Shown here: piece after piece, positions 42,034 through 51,423 of the stretch
Numbering within the stretch: the stretch's first letter is position 1
How the letters are laid out: every line of letters starts with the position of its first letter
Assembly (NCBI RefSeq): GCF_008638365.1
Contig: NZ_VWVU01000023.1
Coordinates: forward strand, 1-64,000
DNA: 64,000 bases
DNA from: Nocardiopsis quinghaiensis
GTDB taxonomy: Bacteria > Actinomycetota > Actinomycetes > Streptosporangiales > Streptosporangiaceae
Direction: 5' to 3'
Position numbers and translations under genes: made by a program
Notes under the pieces: model-generated
Databases searched by the model: none
Told to the model about the DNA's origin: nothing
Seen by the model: the letters and a program-made list of their open reading frames with translations, nothing else

Positions 42034-43779
42034 ATGTACGACTCCCCTCCTCCCCCCGTCCCCGCCCTCGATGCCGCGCTCACGAAGTGGGAACGGCACG
42101 GACGCCCGGGCCTGCCGGAGAACGGGTTCGCGCTCAGCCGACCGCCCGGACGCCGACGCCAGGGGATCTACCGGGCGGACACCGGCTCACCGGTGATCGA
42201 GCCCGAGGGGCACATCCTGCGCATGGCCCCCTCCCCGGACGGGCGCAGCATCTGCGTCCAACTGGCCGAGCACGCGGACGAGGACGCCGCACTGGGGCTG
42301 GTCGACACCGCCACCGGAGCCCTGCGGCTCCACCCGCGGGTTCGCTGCCGTTACGACCCCATGCTCTGGGAAGGTGACTCGTCCAGTGTCGAGCTGGTCG
42401 CCGGCCGGTCCCACAGCCTCGTCCGGATCGACGCGGAAACCGGGCGGCTGACGGCTTCGGCCGTACCGCCGGACACCCGGCTCAGGCTCTTTCCCGGAGG
42501 CCGGCGCGGACTACTCGCCGAGAGCCGCCCCGGTAGCCCCAGCCGCCTCATCGACCGGGCCACCGGTGCCGAGCTCGCCGAGTTCGCCGCCATCGCCCGG
42601 GTCCTGCCCGCGGGTGAGGACATCGTCGTCGACGACGGCGCCCGCCTTCAGGGCCTCGACCCGGGCAGCGGTGCCCGGAGATGGTGCTGGGACGACCCGG
42701 ACCTGCGGGTCACCTCGTTCGCCGCCCGCGGTCAGGACATCGTCGCCGTCGGCGTACGCGCCGGCCGCAGTGTCATCGTGCGGCTCGTCCAAGGCTCGGT
42801 CGTGGCCGAACGAGAGGTCACCCACCGGGGAGCTCCGGCCGTCGCGACCGGAGTGAGCGCTGACGCCGACCGGTTCCACGCCCTCGTCGAAGGCCCGGTC
42901 CTGCCCCCGCGGGTCGTACCCGCCGACGAGCTGTTGTCCGACCGTCCGGCAGCGGCCCGCCCGGAAACCCCGGCACGCACCGAACGGTACGTCTTCACCG
43001 CCGAGGACGGAACGCGCGTACCCGCCGTGGTCACCTCATCGACCGACGCCAGGGGCCCCGCACCGATGATCCTCACCTGCTACGGCGGCTTCGGTGTACC
43101 GAGCCTGCCGGTGTTCGAACCGACCGTGCCGGCGTGGGCCGAGCACGGTGGCCGGTACGCCGTCGCACAGGTCCGGGGAGGCGGCGAGCACGGCCCGGCC
43201 TGGAGGCAGGCCGGACGCGGCCTCGCCAAGGGCCGCGGCGTCGAGGACCTGGCCGCCGTCGCACGCGGCCTGGTCGAGGCCGGGCTCACCCGGCCCGACA
43301 TGCTCGTCCTGGCCGGCGCCTCCCACGGCGGAGTCCTGGCCACCAGCTGCGCCCTCGGCTCGCCGGACCTGTGCGCCGGTGTCGTCAGCACCGCGGCGCC
43401 GCTCGACCTGCTCAACCTCGGCGTCCACCCGCTCGGGCGGCGTTGGGCCGACGAGTTCGGAGCCTCGGACACCCCCCAGGGGATCGAACACCTGCGCCGG
43501 ATCTCACCGCTGCACCGTGCCAGGGAACTCACCCCCGGCACCGCTCTTCCCCGCTTCCTCGGCATCGTGCTGGCGGAGGACTCCCGGGTCGCCGCAGACG
43601 ACACTCTGGCGGTCGTCGACGCGCTGCGCCATGCCGGAGGCGACGCCGCCGTATGGCGCGCACCGGAAACGGGCCACGGCGGCAACCACCTCGACAGCCT
43701 GCACCGCCTCGGGACGACCGTCCTCAGCTTCGCCGCCACGGCCACCGGATCCGTGCAGACCACTCCATCCACGACGTAA
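42034..43779 (+). CDS. S9 family prolyl oligopeptidase
   Basis: This 581-aa protein has an N-terminal propeller (about residues 1-320) and a C-terminal alpha/beta-hydrolase: CYGGFGVPSLPVF, QVRGGGEHGPAW, nucleophile Ser430 in LAGASHGGVLATSCA, Asp516 in VLAEDSRVAADD and His548 in PETGHGGNHL, so the triad is complete. These enzymes cut small peptides after Pro. The precursor unit ends ENPFD with one Pro before Phe-Asp. It is cytoplasmic, with no signal peptide. In an operon with a metallophore-type importer it may break down the imported peptide and release its metal, like esterases for siderophores; this is inference. Confidence 0.88.
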   Translation: MYDSPPPPVPALDAALTKWERHGRPGLPENGFALSRPPGRRRQGIYRADTGSPVIEPEGHILRMAPSPDGRSICVQLAEHADEDAALGLVDTATGALRLHPRVRCRYDPMLWEGDSSSVELVAGRSHSLVRIDAETGRLTASAVPPDTRLRLFPGGRRGLLAESRPGSPSRLIDRATGAELAEFAAIARVLPAGEDIVVDDGARLQGLDPGSGARRWCWDDPDLRVTSFAARGQDIVAVGVRAGRSVIVRLVQGSVVAEREVTHRGAPAVATGVSADADRFHALVEGPVLPPRVVPADELLSDRPAAARPETPARTERYVFTAEDGTRVPAVVTSSTDARGPAPMILTCYGGFGVPSLPVFEPTVPAWAEHGGRYAVAQVRGGGEHGPAWRQAGRGLAKGRGVEDLAAVARGLVEAGLTRPDMLVLAGASHGGVLATSCALGSPDLCAGVVSTAAPLDLLNLGVHPLGRRWADEFGASDTPQGIEHLRRISPLHRARELTPGTALPRFLGIVLAEDSRVAADDTLAVVDALRHAGGDAAVWRAPETGHGGNHLDSLHRLGTTVLSFAATATGSVQTTPSTT

Positions 43780-43796
43780 GAGAGTCTCCGCGACAG

Positions 43797-44972
43797 ATGG
43801 CACAAGCAACCAACGGGAGACGCGTGTCGGCTTCCCTCCAACGCCTTCTGGCCAGCACGCGCCCCGGAGGAGCGCCCCCCGGCGGCGCCCCGGCCCCGGC
43901 CGCTCCCGCGGGCGGTACCCGGCGGCGCGGCGTGCTCGCCGCTCGGATCCTCGTTCCGGTCCTGGCCCTCACGCTGCTGGCGGTGGTGGTGCTGTCCACC
44001 AGCGTCGGCACGATCGACGTGTCCCCGGCGGAGGCCCTGCGCGTCATCGCCGGCCATCTCGTGCCAGGGATGCCGTGGATGTCGGACGGGTCACTGACGA
44101 CGGTGCAGGACAACGCCGTCTGGCAGTTCCGGCTGCCCCGCGTGATCCTGGCAGCGACCGCCGGTGCCGCGCTCGCCCTGGCCGGCGCGCTGATGCAGGC
44201 CGTGGTCCACAACTCCCTGGCCGAGCCCTACATCCTCGGGGTCTCCGCCGGCGCAGGAGTCGGCGCGGTCTCGTTCATCGTCCTGGGCGTCGGGACCAGC
44301 TCCCTCGGCGTGGGGGGCGCGGCCTTCCTCGGCGCACTCACGGCCACCGCGGCCGTCTACACCCTGGCCCACAAGAACGGGCGCATCGCACCCCAGCGCC
44401 TCATCCTCGCGGGCGTCGCACTGGGCGCCCTGTTCAGCGCCGTGACCAGCTACCTGACCATCACCACCCACGCGCAGAACGTCTTCAGCATCATGTTCTT
44501 CCTCCTGGGGTCGGTCTCCGCCGCCACGATGGGCCACCTCGCCCTGCCCTCGGCGGCGCTGCTCATCGTGGGGCTCTACGCCGCGTTCCACGCGCGGGCA
44601 CTCAACGCGCTCCTCGTCGGGGACGACGCGGCCGCCTCCCTGGGCGTCAACGTCAACCGGCTGCGCAGCGGCGCCCTCGTCGCCGCGGCACTGCTGACCG
44701 GATCGGTCGTCGCGGTCTCCGGAGGCATCGGCTTCGTCGGGCTGATCATCCCCCACATCGCGCGCATCACCGTCGGTTCCGACCACCGCAGGATGCTCCC
44801 GGTCGCCCTGCTCGGCGGAGCGGTGTTCCTCACCACCTGCGACTTCCTGGCCCGGACCCTGGCCGATCCCTCGGAGATCCCACTGGGCGTGCTCACAGCG
44901 ATGGTCGGAGCACCGTTCTTCCTGTGGCTGCTCCGACGCGACCGCGCCGACAGCGTGGGGGTGGGCCGATGA
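43797..44972 (+). CDS. FecCD-type ABC permease for metallophore or cobalamin
   Basis: The protein is 391 aa with about ten helices after an N-terminal Pro/Ala-rich cytoplasmic stretch. Typical blocks: FRLPRVILAATAGAALALAG, NSLAEPYILGVSAGAGVGAV, GDDAAASLGVNVNRLR (the EAA-like loop contacting the ATPase) and GGIGFVGLIIPHIARI. It forms the channel for ferric-siderophore or related uptake. The start at 43797 is uncertain; GTG 43824 has a better GGGAG site. Confidence 0.9.
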   Translation: MAQATNGRRVSASLQRLLASTRPGGAPPGGAPAPAAPAGGTRRRGVLAARILVPVLALTLLAVVVLSTSVGTIDVSPAEALRVIAGHLVPGMPWMSDGSLTTVQDNAVWQFRLPRVILAATAGAALALAGALMQAVVHNSLAEPYILGVSAGAGVGAVSFIVLGVGTSSLGVGGAAFLGALTATAAVYTLAHKNGRIAPQRLILAGVALGALFSAVTSYLTITTHAQNVFSIMFFLLGSVSAATMGHLALPSAALLIVGLYAAFHARALNALLVGDDAAASLGVNVNRLRSGALVAAALLTGSVVAVSGGIGFVGLIIPHIARITVGSDHRRMLPVALLGGAVFLTTCDFLARTLADPSEIPLGVLTAMVGAPFFLWLLRRDRADSVGVGR

Positions 44973-45805
44973 GAGTCGACATCGAGAACCTCCAAGCCCA
45001 CCGCGGGGGGCGGACCGTCATCACCGACGTGAGCGTCCCGGTGCCCTCGGGCACCGTGCTCGGGCTGCTCGGGCCCAACGGGAGCGGCAAGTCCACACTG
45101 CTGCGCGCCGTGTCGGGGCTCGCGGCCCCATCAGCCGGCCGTGTGCGCTTCGACGGCACCGACATCACCTCGCTGAGCCGCAGGGAGATGGCCCGGCGCG
45201 TGGCGGTGATGGCACAGGAGCACAGCGAGGAGTTCGAAATCCCCGTCCTCGACCTGGTCCTGCTCGGGCGCATCCCGCACGGACGCGGGTACGGGCGCGA
45301 TTCCGACCACGACATCTCCCTCGCCCAGCGGGCCCTCACCCGCGTCGGCGCCGCGCACCTGGAGAACCGCCCGTTCTCGGCCCTCTCGGGTGGCGAGCGC
45401 CAACGCGTGCTCTTCGCCCGCGCGCTCACCCAGGACACACCCGTGCTCGTCCTCGACGAGCCCACGAACCACCTCGACATCGCCCACCAGCTCGAACTCC
45501 TCGATCTGGTCAGGGCCACCGACCGCACCGTGATGGTCGCCCTGCACGACCTGAACCTGGCCGCGCGCTCCTGCGACGCCATCGGCGTCCTGGCCGAGGG
45601 GCGGCTGCTCTCCCTCGGCGCCCCGGACGAGGTACTTCGCACCGACCTGGTCCGCTCGGTCTTCGGCGTCGAGTCGACGGCCGTCGCCCATCCGCGTTCC
45701 GGACGGAGACACCTCCTCTTCGACGCCTGCAGCCCGCCGAAGCCGAGCGGCCACGGCCCCACGAACCCACCCATCCCGACCGAGGAAGAAGTCACCACCC
45801 CATGA
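44969..45805 (+). CDS. FecE/FhuC-type ABC ATPase
   Basis: This 278-aa protein has Walker A LLGPNGSGKSTLLRAVSGL, Q-loop VMAQEHSEEF, signature LSGGERQRVLFARA, Walker B PVLVLDEPTNHLD and H-loop ALHDLNLAARSCD. It starts in the stop of the permease gene (ATGA) and powers the importer. The C-terminal tail is Pro-rich. Confidence 0.93.
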   Translation: MRVDIENLQAHRGGRTVITDVSVPVPSGTVLGLLGPNGSGKSTLLRAVSGLAAPSAGRVRFDGTDITSLSRREMARRVAVMAQEHSEEFEIPVLDLVLLGRIPHGRGYGRDSDHDISLAQRALTRVGAAHLENRPFSALSGGERQRVLFARALTQDTPVLVLDEPTNHLDIAHQLELLDLVRATDRTVMVALHDLNLAARSCDAIGVLAEGRLLSLGAPDEVLRTDLVRSVFGVESTAVAHPRSGRRHLLFDACSPPKPSGHGPTNPPIPTEEEVTTP

Positions 45806-46845
45806 CACGCAACGCCACCCGGGCCACGTCCCGGCGCCGTTCCCGTACCCGCGACCGCTCGACCGCCTGGGCCGCACTCGCCGTGGCACCGCTGGTGCTG
45901 ACCGCCTGCGGTACCGGCGTCACCAGCGCCCCGGAGGCCTCCGAGACCTCCGAGGGAACCGTGACGGTCACCAACTGTGGACGGGACCTGTCCTTCGACA
46001 CCGCTCCCAGCAGGGTCGTCGGGCTGATGCCCTCGCAGACCGAACTGCTCATCCGCCTCGGTGCGGGGGGCTCCGTCGTCGGCCAGGCCCAGACCGAGGT
46101 CTCGGCGCTGCCGGACGACATCGCCGAGCAGGCCGCCGACATCCCGGTGCTCAGCGCGGACGCTCCGCCCACCCGCGAGGACCTGCTCACCGTCGCCCCC
46201 GACCTGGTGGCCTCCCCCACGGAGTACGAGTTCACAGCCGAACAGGGCTTCGCCAGCATCGAGCAGCTGGACGAGAACGGCGCCCAGGCCTACGTCGCGA
46301 CCGGCGGTTGCGCCGACCGCCGCAACACCGCGGAGGTCACCGACGTGCTGACGGACATCGACGACCTCGGTGCCATCCTGCGTGTCCCCGACGCGGCCGA
46401 AGAGCTCATACAGGACACCGAGGAACGGCTGGCCGCTGTGGAGGCCGCGATCAGCGACTCTCCGCCACCCGCCGTCGCGCAGGTCTACGTCGAGGGCAAC
46501 TCGCTGTCGGCCATCGGCGCCGGCATCGAGGCGGACATCATCAGGACCGCCGGCGGCGACAACGTCTTCGACCCCGACGGGCCCGAGTTCGCCGACTTCT
46601 TCGCCGCGCAGATCAACCCCGAGGAGATCATCAGCCGCGCCCCCGAGGCCATCGTGTTCGGCGTGAGCGGACCGGAGCACGAAGAGCAGACACGCGAGTA
46701 CCTCCGCAGCACCTTCCCCGAAGTCCCGGCGGTGGAGAACGAACTCCTCATCGCCATTCCCGGAAGTGACCTGTACCCCGGCGCCCTGGGGAACATCGAC
46801 GCTGTGGAGACGATCGCCCAGGAGCTCTACCCGGACGCGTTCTAG
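45802..46845 (+). CDS. FecB/BtuF-type substrate-binding lipoprotein
   Basis: This 347-aa protein has an Arg-rich N-region, hydrophobic helix and lipobox APLVLTAC with the lipidated Cys at about 36. The binding fold is that of the FecB/FhuD cluster: RVVGLMPSQTELLIRLGAGG, then REDLLTVAPDLVASPTEYE, a long backbone helix and FFAAQINPEEIISRAPEAIV. It collects the ligand outside and hands it to the permease. It starts inside the ATPase stop codon (ATGA) and is the last gene of the five-gene operon. Confidence 0.92.
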   Translation: MTRNATRATSRRRSRTRDRSTAWAALAVAPLVLTACGTGVTSAPEASETSEGTVTVTNCGRDLSFDTAPSRVVGLMPSQTELLIRLGAGGSVVGQAQTEVSALPDDIAEQAADIPVLSADAPPTREDLLTVAPDLVASPTEYEFTAEQGFASIEQLDENGAQAYVATGGCADRRNTAEVTDVLTDIDDLGAILRVPDAAEELIQDTEERLAAVEAAISDSPPPAVAQVYVEGNSLSAIGAGIEADIIRTAGGDNVFDPDGPEFADFFAAQINPEEIISRAPEAIVFGVSGPEHEEQTREYLRSTFPEVPAVENELLIAIPGSDLYPGALGNIDAVETIAQELYPDAF

Positions 46846-46916
46846 CTTGGCGTTCCACCTGTCCGCCTGTCTCCGGAGCGGTTCCCAGGGCCCGTCGCGT
46901 TCTTCCTCGGGCCCCG

Positions 46917-46953
46917 CGGCGGGGAGCGGAACGCTTGTTCCGGCTCCCCGCCG
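46917..46953 (+). terminator. Terminator of the metallophore uptake operon
   Basis: A 16-bp stem with one bulge (CGGCGGGGAGC-GGAAC) and a 4-nt GCTT loop lies 71 nt after the stop. The remaining gap to 47148 shows no gene. Confidence 0.75.
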
Positions 46954-47148
46954 GGCGCCCCGGACCAGGCCTTGAGAGCCGTGGAACACCCCCGCACCAA
47001 CGCACTCGTCGTCGCCACCGCTGTAGGACCGCTTGTGCCACCCAGCCACCGTTGATCCTCCTCGTCTCGTTGGTTGGCCCGGTCGGCCAGGTCCTTCCCG
47101 GCCCACCGCGTTCGTTGCCCATCGACGTCGGTCTGGTCCCATCGGCGG

Positions 47149-48318
47149 CTAGAGCACCTTCCGGGCGCCCGGGAGGGCGCGCACCGCGAACGCCATCGCC
47201 CAGCAGAGCGGTACCGCGAGGACGGCCAGGAGCGCGAACTTCGCCACGGCGGGGGCCTGCACGCCGCTGAGCGCGTAGCCCAGCGCGACCAGCACGACCG
47301 GGTGGATCAAGTAGACGGTGTAGGCGTGCGTCGACAGGAACCGGCGGCGGCGTCCCTGGTGACCGAGGCGCTCCCGGAACAGCATCAGCAGGCCCAGGGC
47401 GATGCCGACGGCGAGCGTCGAATCGCAGGCCGCCATCACCAGGGACTGCCAGGTGCCGTGGCCCAGGAACGCCGTTCCCCCGGAAGAGCCGATGGCGAGG
47501 AGGATGATCCCGACCGCGGCGACGGCCGCGGCGGCGAACCCGGTCCGGCCGGTCGCCCTGGAGAGGCCATCCAGCCAGCCGCGCCGGGCCGCGATCAGCC
47601 CGGCGGCGAACAGCGCCGCGTACTGCGGTAGGTAGGCGGGCGTGGGCAGGCCCAGAACCGGAAGGGGGACGCCCATCGGTATCACGATGCGCCACAGGTA
47701 GGTCACGAGGGCCAGCCCGATGGTGAACCCGACGATCGCGACTGCGCCGGGCGCCCGGCCCGCGACCGGGGCCGCCCCGGACGCGCGCCGCTCCTTGCCG
47801 GCCAGGTGCCGCCAGAGGACGTAGAGCGCACTGAACACGAGCAGCACTTCGACGAACCACATCGGCCCCGGCGTGAACGAGTGCAGGTAGTACTGCCAGT
47901 AGGGCAGCTCGGCCCCCTGCCGGGCGGCGACGTCCCTCGCCTCGGTGTAGGCGCCGACGGTCACCAGGGGACGGAGCAGCAGCAGCCAGGCCAGCAGCGG
48001 AACTCCCAGGCGCAGTAGCCGTTCCCCGAGGAAGCTCCTGGTTCCCTTGCGGTCGTGGGAGCCGGGCACGAAGAGCCCCGAGATGAGGAAGAAGACGCCC
48101 ATGAAGAACGTCTGGTTGAGTAAGAGCAGGAGGTCCAGGAACACTCCCGACGGGTCGGTCACCGTCTCCATGTAGTACCAGCGCGGGATGCTGCTGTAGG
48201 CGATGGCGGCGTGGTGGAGCACCACGAGCACTGTCAGGGCGGTGCGCAGGTTGTCGACGTAGAGGAGCCGCGGACGGGTGGTGGGCGAAGCGGCCGGCCG
48301 GTCGGTGGGTCGAGTCAT
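47149..48318 (-). CDS. Acyltransferase-3 family membrane protein
   Basis: The protein is 389 aa with about ten membrane helices. The N-terminal block RLLYVDNLRTALTVLVVLHH holds the catalytic-type His of this family (OafA/NodX type), followed by FFMGVFFLISGLFVPGSHDR and SFLGERLLRLGVPLL. It transfers acyl groups to a sugar, lipid or peptide at the membrane. Its ATG overlaps the TetR stop (ATGA), so it is likely the target of that regulator. Confidence 0.88.
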   Translation of the reverse strand: MTRPTDRPAASPTTRPRLLYVDNLRTALTVLVVLHHAAIAYSSIPRWYYMETVTDPSGVFLDLLLLLNQTFFMGVFFLISGLFVPGSHDRKGTRSFLGERLLRLGVPLLAWLLLLRPLVTVGAYTEARDVAARQGAELPYWQYYLHSFTPGPMWFVEVLLVFSALYVLWRHLAGKERRASGAAPVAGRAPGAVAIVGFTIGLALVTYLWRIVIPMGVPLPVLGLPTPAYLPQYAALFAAGLIAARRGWLDGLSRATGRTGFAAAAVAAVGIILLAIGSSGGTAFLGHGTWQSLVMAACDSTLAVGIALGLLMLFRERLGHQGRRRRFLSTHAYTVYLIHPVVLVALGYALSGVQAPAVAKFALLAVLAVPLCWAMAFAVRALPGARKVL

Positions 48319-48962
48319 CGGCTCGCATTCCCCTCAGGGCGTTCGGCACGGGTGGCGTGCTCGAACAGGTCGGCCAGTTCCTCGGCGTGCGCTTCCAGGT
48401 CGTGCTCCGGGTAGGTCACCCAGTAGCCGAACATGCCGTCGATCGCGGACTGCACGGTGACGCTCATGACGCGGGGGTCGAACGCGCGGAACTCGCCGGT
48501 CCGCTGGCCGCGGCGGAATATCGCCTCCCGCCCTTCGTAGACCTGTTCGTTGAAGGCGACGCCGTAGCGCCGCTCGCCCTCGGGGGTGCGGAGGTTGTTG
48601 AAGATCTCCCCGAGAGCGAGCAGCTGGGCGCGGTGGTCCCGCATGTACTCGGCGACCGAGCGGATGTTCGCTCGCAGCGCGCCGGCCGCCGTGGTCTCCT
48701 TCTCGGTCCGTGGCAGGACGAACTGGGCGATGTCGAGGTAGACCTGCTCGACGATCTGCTCCATCAGCTCGGCCTTGCCGGCGAAGTGGTAGGAGATCAC
48801 GCTCTTGCTGATGCCGGCGCGTTCGGCGACGCGCGCCAGCGAGGTGTTGGCGTAGCCCAGCTCCGAGAAGGTCTCGACGGCGCTCCCGATGATCTGTGCG
48901 CGGCGCGCCTCCTCGATGAAGGACGCTCGTTTCTGACCGACCGGCCTGTTTTCTGACTCCAT
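48315..48962 (-). CDS. TetR-family regulator
   Basis: This 215-aa protein has an HTH with NTSLARVAERAGISKSVISY and HFAGKAELMEQIVEQVY in the first 80 residues, and a helical ligand-binding domain after it. ATG 48962 (MESENRPVGQ) is preferred over an upstream ATG without site. It is co-transcribed with and probably represses the acyltransferase gene. Confidence 0.9.
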   Translation of the reverse strand: MESENRPVGQKRASFIEEARRAQIIGSAVETFSELGYANTSLARVAERAGISKSVISYHFAGKAELMEQIVEQVYLDIAQFVLPRTEKETTAAGALRANIRSVAEYMRDHRAQLLALGEIFNNLRTPEGERRYGVAFNEQVYEGREAIFRRGQRTGEFRAFDPRVMSVTVQSAIDGMFGYWVTYPEHDLEAHAEELADLFEHATRAERPEGNASR

Positions 48963-49405
48963 GGACGGAAAATAGCACATTCGGCCTGACGGCATAGTGC
49001 GAACGGTGCGGGAGTTCCGTGCGGGGAAGGAGTTATGCCGCATGCGGTCACGGTCTGGGGGCGGCGCACCGGCCGCGGTCGGGACGCAGCGGTGCCCGGC
49101 TCCGGTACCCCCGGAAGAGGGCTTCTGCCCCGCCTGGGTGCCGGTCTTTCGTCACCTCAAGCGGGACAGAGCGTCAAGAGCTCATGGACAGGGCTCCGAG
49201 AGGTCTACAGCGCGCCCGAGGCCGAGACCCCGTATTCGGCGGTCAGTCCCGTCGCCACGGCGGGCGACGGAGTGGAAACCGGCTTCGACACGGCTGCCAC
49301 CGCCCTGGGAGGCCTTCGCCGAGGCAGCACGCGAGCTGCGCTCAAAGTTGGTCCAGGCCCGCCAGGACGCCAGGGACCTCGTCGCGGGGATCCAAAGCGA
49401 CGACA
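48963..49405. other. Gene-free stretch before an IS remnant
   Basis: I see no supported gene. Several frames are open in both directions through GC-rich composition alone. One plus frame ends ARELRSKLVQARQDARDLVA, which looks helical, but it lacks a start. The region upstream of the TetR gene should hold its promoter. Confidence 0.4.
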
Positions 49406-49730
49406 TCAGTGCGCAGCTGCTCGGGCCTTGACCGCTTCGAGTGCCTGTTTCAGCTCTTCCAGGTTCCGGAACAGGCGGCTTCTGAGCACGCGTTTGAGAT
49501 GGGACCGCAACGGCTCCACCAGGTTCAGCTCGGGCGCGTACCGGGGCGGGCACACCACGCTCAGCCAGTCCCGAACCGCGACTTGGACGGCCACCGGTTT
49601 GCAGGTGTGCGAGGAGCGGTTGTCCCAGACCAGCACCACCGGATGTCTCGTTCCGGGTGTGATGGAGTGGCGTGTACTGAGTTCGGTGGAGCCGTGTTTC
49701 CGGATTCTCAGGCCGCGGTGCCCCTTCCGC
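49406..49730 (-). pseudogene. IS630-family transposase remnant (C-terminal)
   Basis: The frame reads HPVVLVWDNRSSHTCKPVA and PPRYAPELNLVEPLRSHLKR, the second and third acidic parts of the DDE_3 endonuclease of IS630 elements (usual form PELNPVExxW). The N-terminal HTH and first Asp are missing and the upstream end is cut at the SDR gene. No terminal repeats are found. Confidence 0.8.
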
Positions 49731-49736
49731 GCGTTG

Positions 49737-50462
49737 TCACCAGGGGACGACACCCTCGTCGTCGAAGAACCCGCCGCGCGGTCCATCATCCGGCAGGGTG
49801 GCGAGCCGGATCGCGATCGCGGCTCCTTGCTCGGGCGTCCGCGGGGCGTTGAATCCGGTGAAGTCCGTGGCCACATAGCCGGGGCAGGCGGCGTTGACGA
49901 TGATGTTCGTGTCGGAGAACCGGCGGGCGTACTGGGCTGTGATGCCGTTGAGCATGGTCTTCGACGGTGCGTACGCGGCCAGTGGCGGTCCTGCCTGCAT
50001 TGTCAACGAGCCCATGTTGCTCGACATATTGACGATTCGCGGTGCGTCCGAGCGGCGGAGCAGCGGAAGCATCGCGTTGGTGACCCGGACGACTCCGAAC
50101 ACGTTGGTCTCGAGGACGGTGCGCACGACGTCGAGGTCGAGTGTCGTCGGATCCTGTTTGCCGCCGTCGGTCCGGCCGGCGATCCCCGCGTTGTTGACGA
50201 GCACGTCCAGGTGTCCCGCCGTCCTTTCGATGGTCGCCGCCGCTGCGGCGACGCTGTCGTCGGAGGTGACGTCGAGGGCGACCCCGAACGAGTCGACGCC
50301 TGCGGCCTGCAGGTACTTCACGGCTTCTTCACGCCGCGCATCGTCACGTGCCCCCACCGCGACCCTGAAGCCGACTGCTCCGAGGCCCTGGGCGATGGCG
50401 AAACCGATTCCCTTGTTCGCGCCGGTGACCAGCGCTACCTTCGTATCGTTCATGTTGTTCAT
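49737..50462 (-). CDS. Short-chain dehydrogenase/reductase
   Basis: This 241-aa protein has the cofactor motif ALVTGANKGIGFAIAQGLG (TGxxxGIG), NAG at LDVLVNNAGIAG, Ser in VNMSSNMGSL and Tyr-x-x-x-Lys in AAYAPSKTML, so it is a complete classical SDR. Overall similarity is to carbonyl reductase-like SDRs. The Arg in GARDD after the second strand favours NADPH. It is divergent from a LysR gene, which probably controls it. The start is either 50462 or the ATG 9 nt later; neither has a strong site. Confidence 0.92.
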   Translation of the reverse strand: MNNMNDTKVALVTGANKGIGFAIAQGLGAVGFRVAVGARDDARREEAVKYLQAAGVDSFGVALDVTSDDSVAAAAATIERTAGHLDVLVNNAGIAGRTDGGKQDPTTLDLDVVRTVLETNVFGVVRVTNAMLPLLRRSDAPRIVNMSSNMGSLTMQAGPPLAAYAPSKTMLNGITAQYARRFSDTNIIVNAACPGYVATDFTGFNAPRTPEQGAAIAIRLATLPDDGPRGGFFDDEGVVPW

Positions 50463-50510
50463 ACTCGTAGGCTGCGCTCTCAGGGGCCAACACCGATCCG
50501 GTCCGCTGTG

Positions 50511-50525
50511 ATACCTATCCGGTAT
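50511..50525. promoter_or_regulatory. LysR-type binding site
   Basis: ATACC-TATCC-GGTAT is a perfect 5-bp inverted repeat of T-N11-A form, located between the divergent SDR and LysR genes, 20 bp before the LysR start. Confidence 0.6.
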
Positions 50526-50544
50526 AAGCCGTTAGGCTGTCAGC

Positions 50545-51423
50545 GTGGACCATATCGAGACCCGCGAGCTCCGGTACTTCGTCGCCGTCTCAGAGGAGCT
50601 CCACTTCGGGCGCGCCGCCGAGCGGCTCGGGATCGCACAGCCTCCGCTCTCGCGCGCGATCCGCCAGTTGGAGCACCGGCTCGACGTCAGGCTCCTCGAT
50701 CGGAACCGACGCGGCGTGGCGCTCACCTATGCCGGCACGGTGCTGCTCCGGGAGGCCAGAGCGGCCCTCGATACGGTCGAGGCCGCTGTTCGCCGGACGC
50801 GACGCGCCGGGAACCCTCAACGACCGCTGGCGCTCGCGACGAAGGCCGGAGCTTCCCACGAAACACTGCGACGGCTCCTCGACGCGGTCGCGACCGCACC
50901 CGATGCCGCACCGATCGACGTCATCCTGTGTGAGGTCGGCGAGCAGGCAGGGCTGCTCCGCAGCGGGCACGCTGATGCGGCACTCATGCATCACCCGTTC
51001 GACGACCTCGCCGGGTTTGATACCGAAGCCCTCTACGTCGAAGGCCAGGTCGCGCTCCTTCCGGCAAGCCACCCGCTCGCCTCACGCGATCGGATCACGC
51101 TGGCGGAGGCTCAGAACGTTCCGGACCTGCCGATCGCCAGGTGGCCGCGGCTCGACGGGTCGTATCCGGACGGGCCCGGACCGAAGGTGGGCACCCAGTC
51201 ACAGCTCGCCCAGCTCGTGGCGCTCGGCAAGACGCTGCTTGTCATTCCCGCCTCCAGCCGCGCCTGGCAGTGGCCCGAGCACGTCGCGGTACCCGTCGTC
51301 GATGCACCGGATGTCACCACGGTGATCGCCTGGCCGACGAGCAGCCGCTCCCAAGCGGTCGCAGCGCTCGTTCGCACAGCATCCGCGCTCTACGGCACCA
51401 CACTGCCTGTACCCACAGGTTGA
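50545..51423 (+). CDS. LysR-family regulator
   Basis: This 292-aa protein has an N-terminal winged HTH (LRYFVAVSEELHFGRAAERL, then GIAQPPLSRAIRQLEHRL) and a C-terminal periplasmic-binding-like effector domain with VALLPASHPLASRD. The start is GTG 50545. It is divergent from the SDR gene and likely controls both itself and that gene through the site at 50511. Confidence 0.92.
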   Translation: MDHIETRELRYFVAVSEELHFGRAAERLGIAQPPLSRAIRQLEHRLDVRLLDRNRRGVALTYAGTVLLREARAALDTVEAAVRRTRRAGNPQRPLALATKAGASHETLRRLLDAVATAPDAAPIDVILCEVGEQAGLLRSGHADAALMHHPFDDLAGFDTEALYVEGQVALLPASHPLASRDRITLAEAQNVPDLPIARWPRLDGSYPDGPGPKVGTQSQLAQLVALGKTLLVIPASSRAWQWPEHVAVPVVDAPDVTTVIAWPTSSRSQAVAALVRTASALYGTTLPVPTG

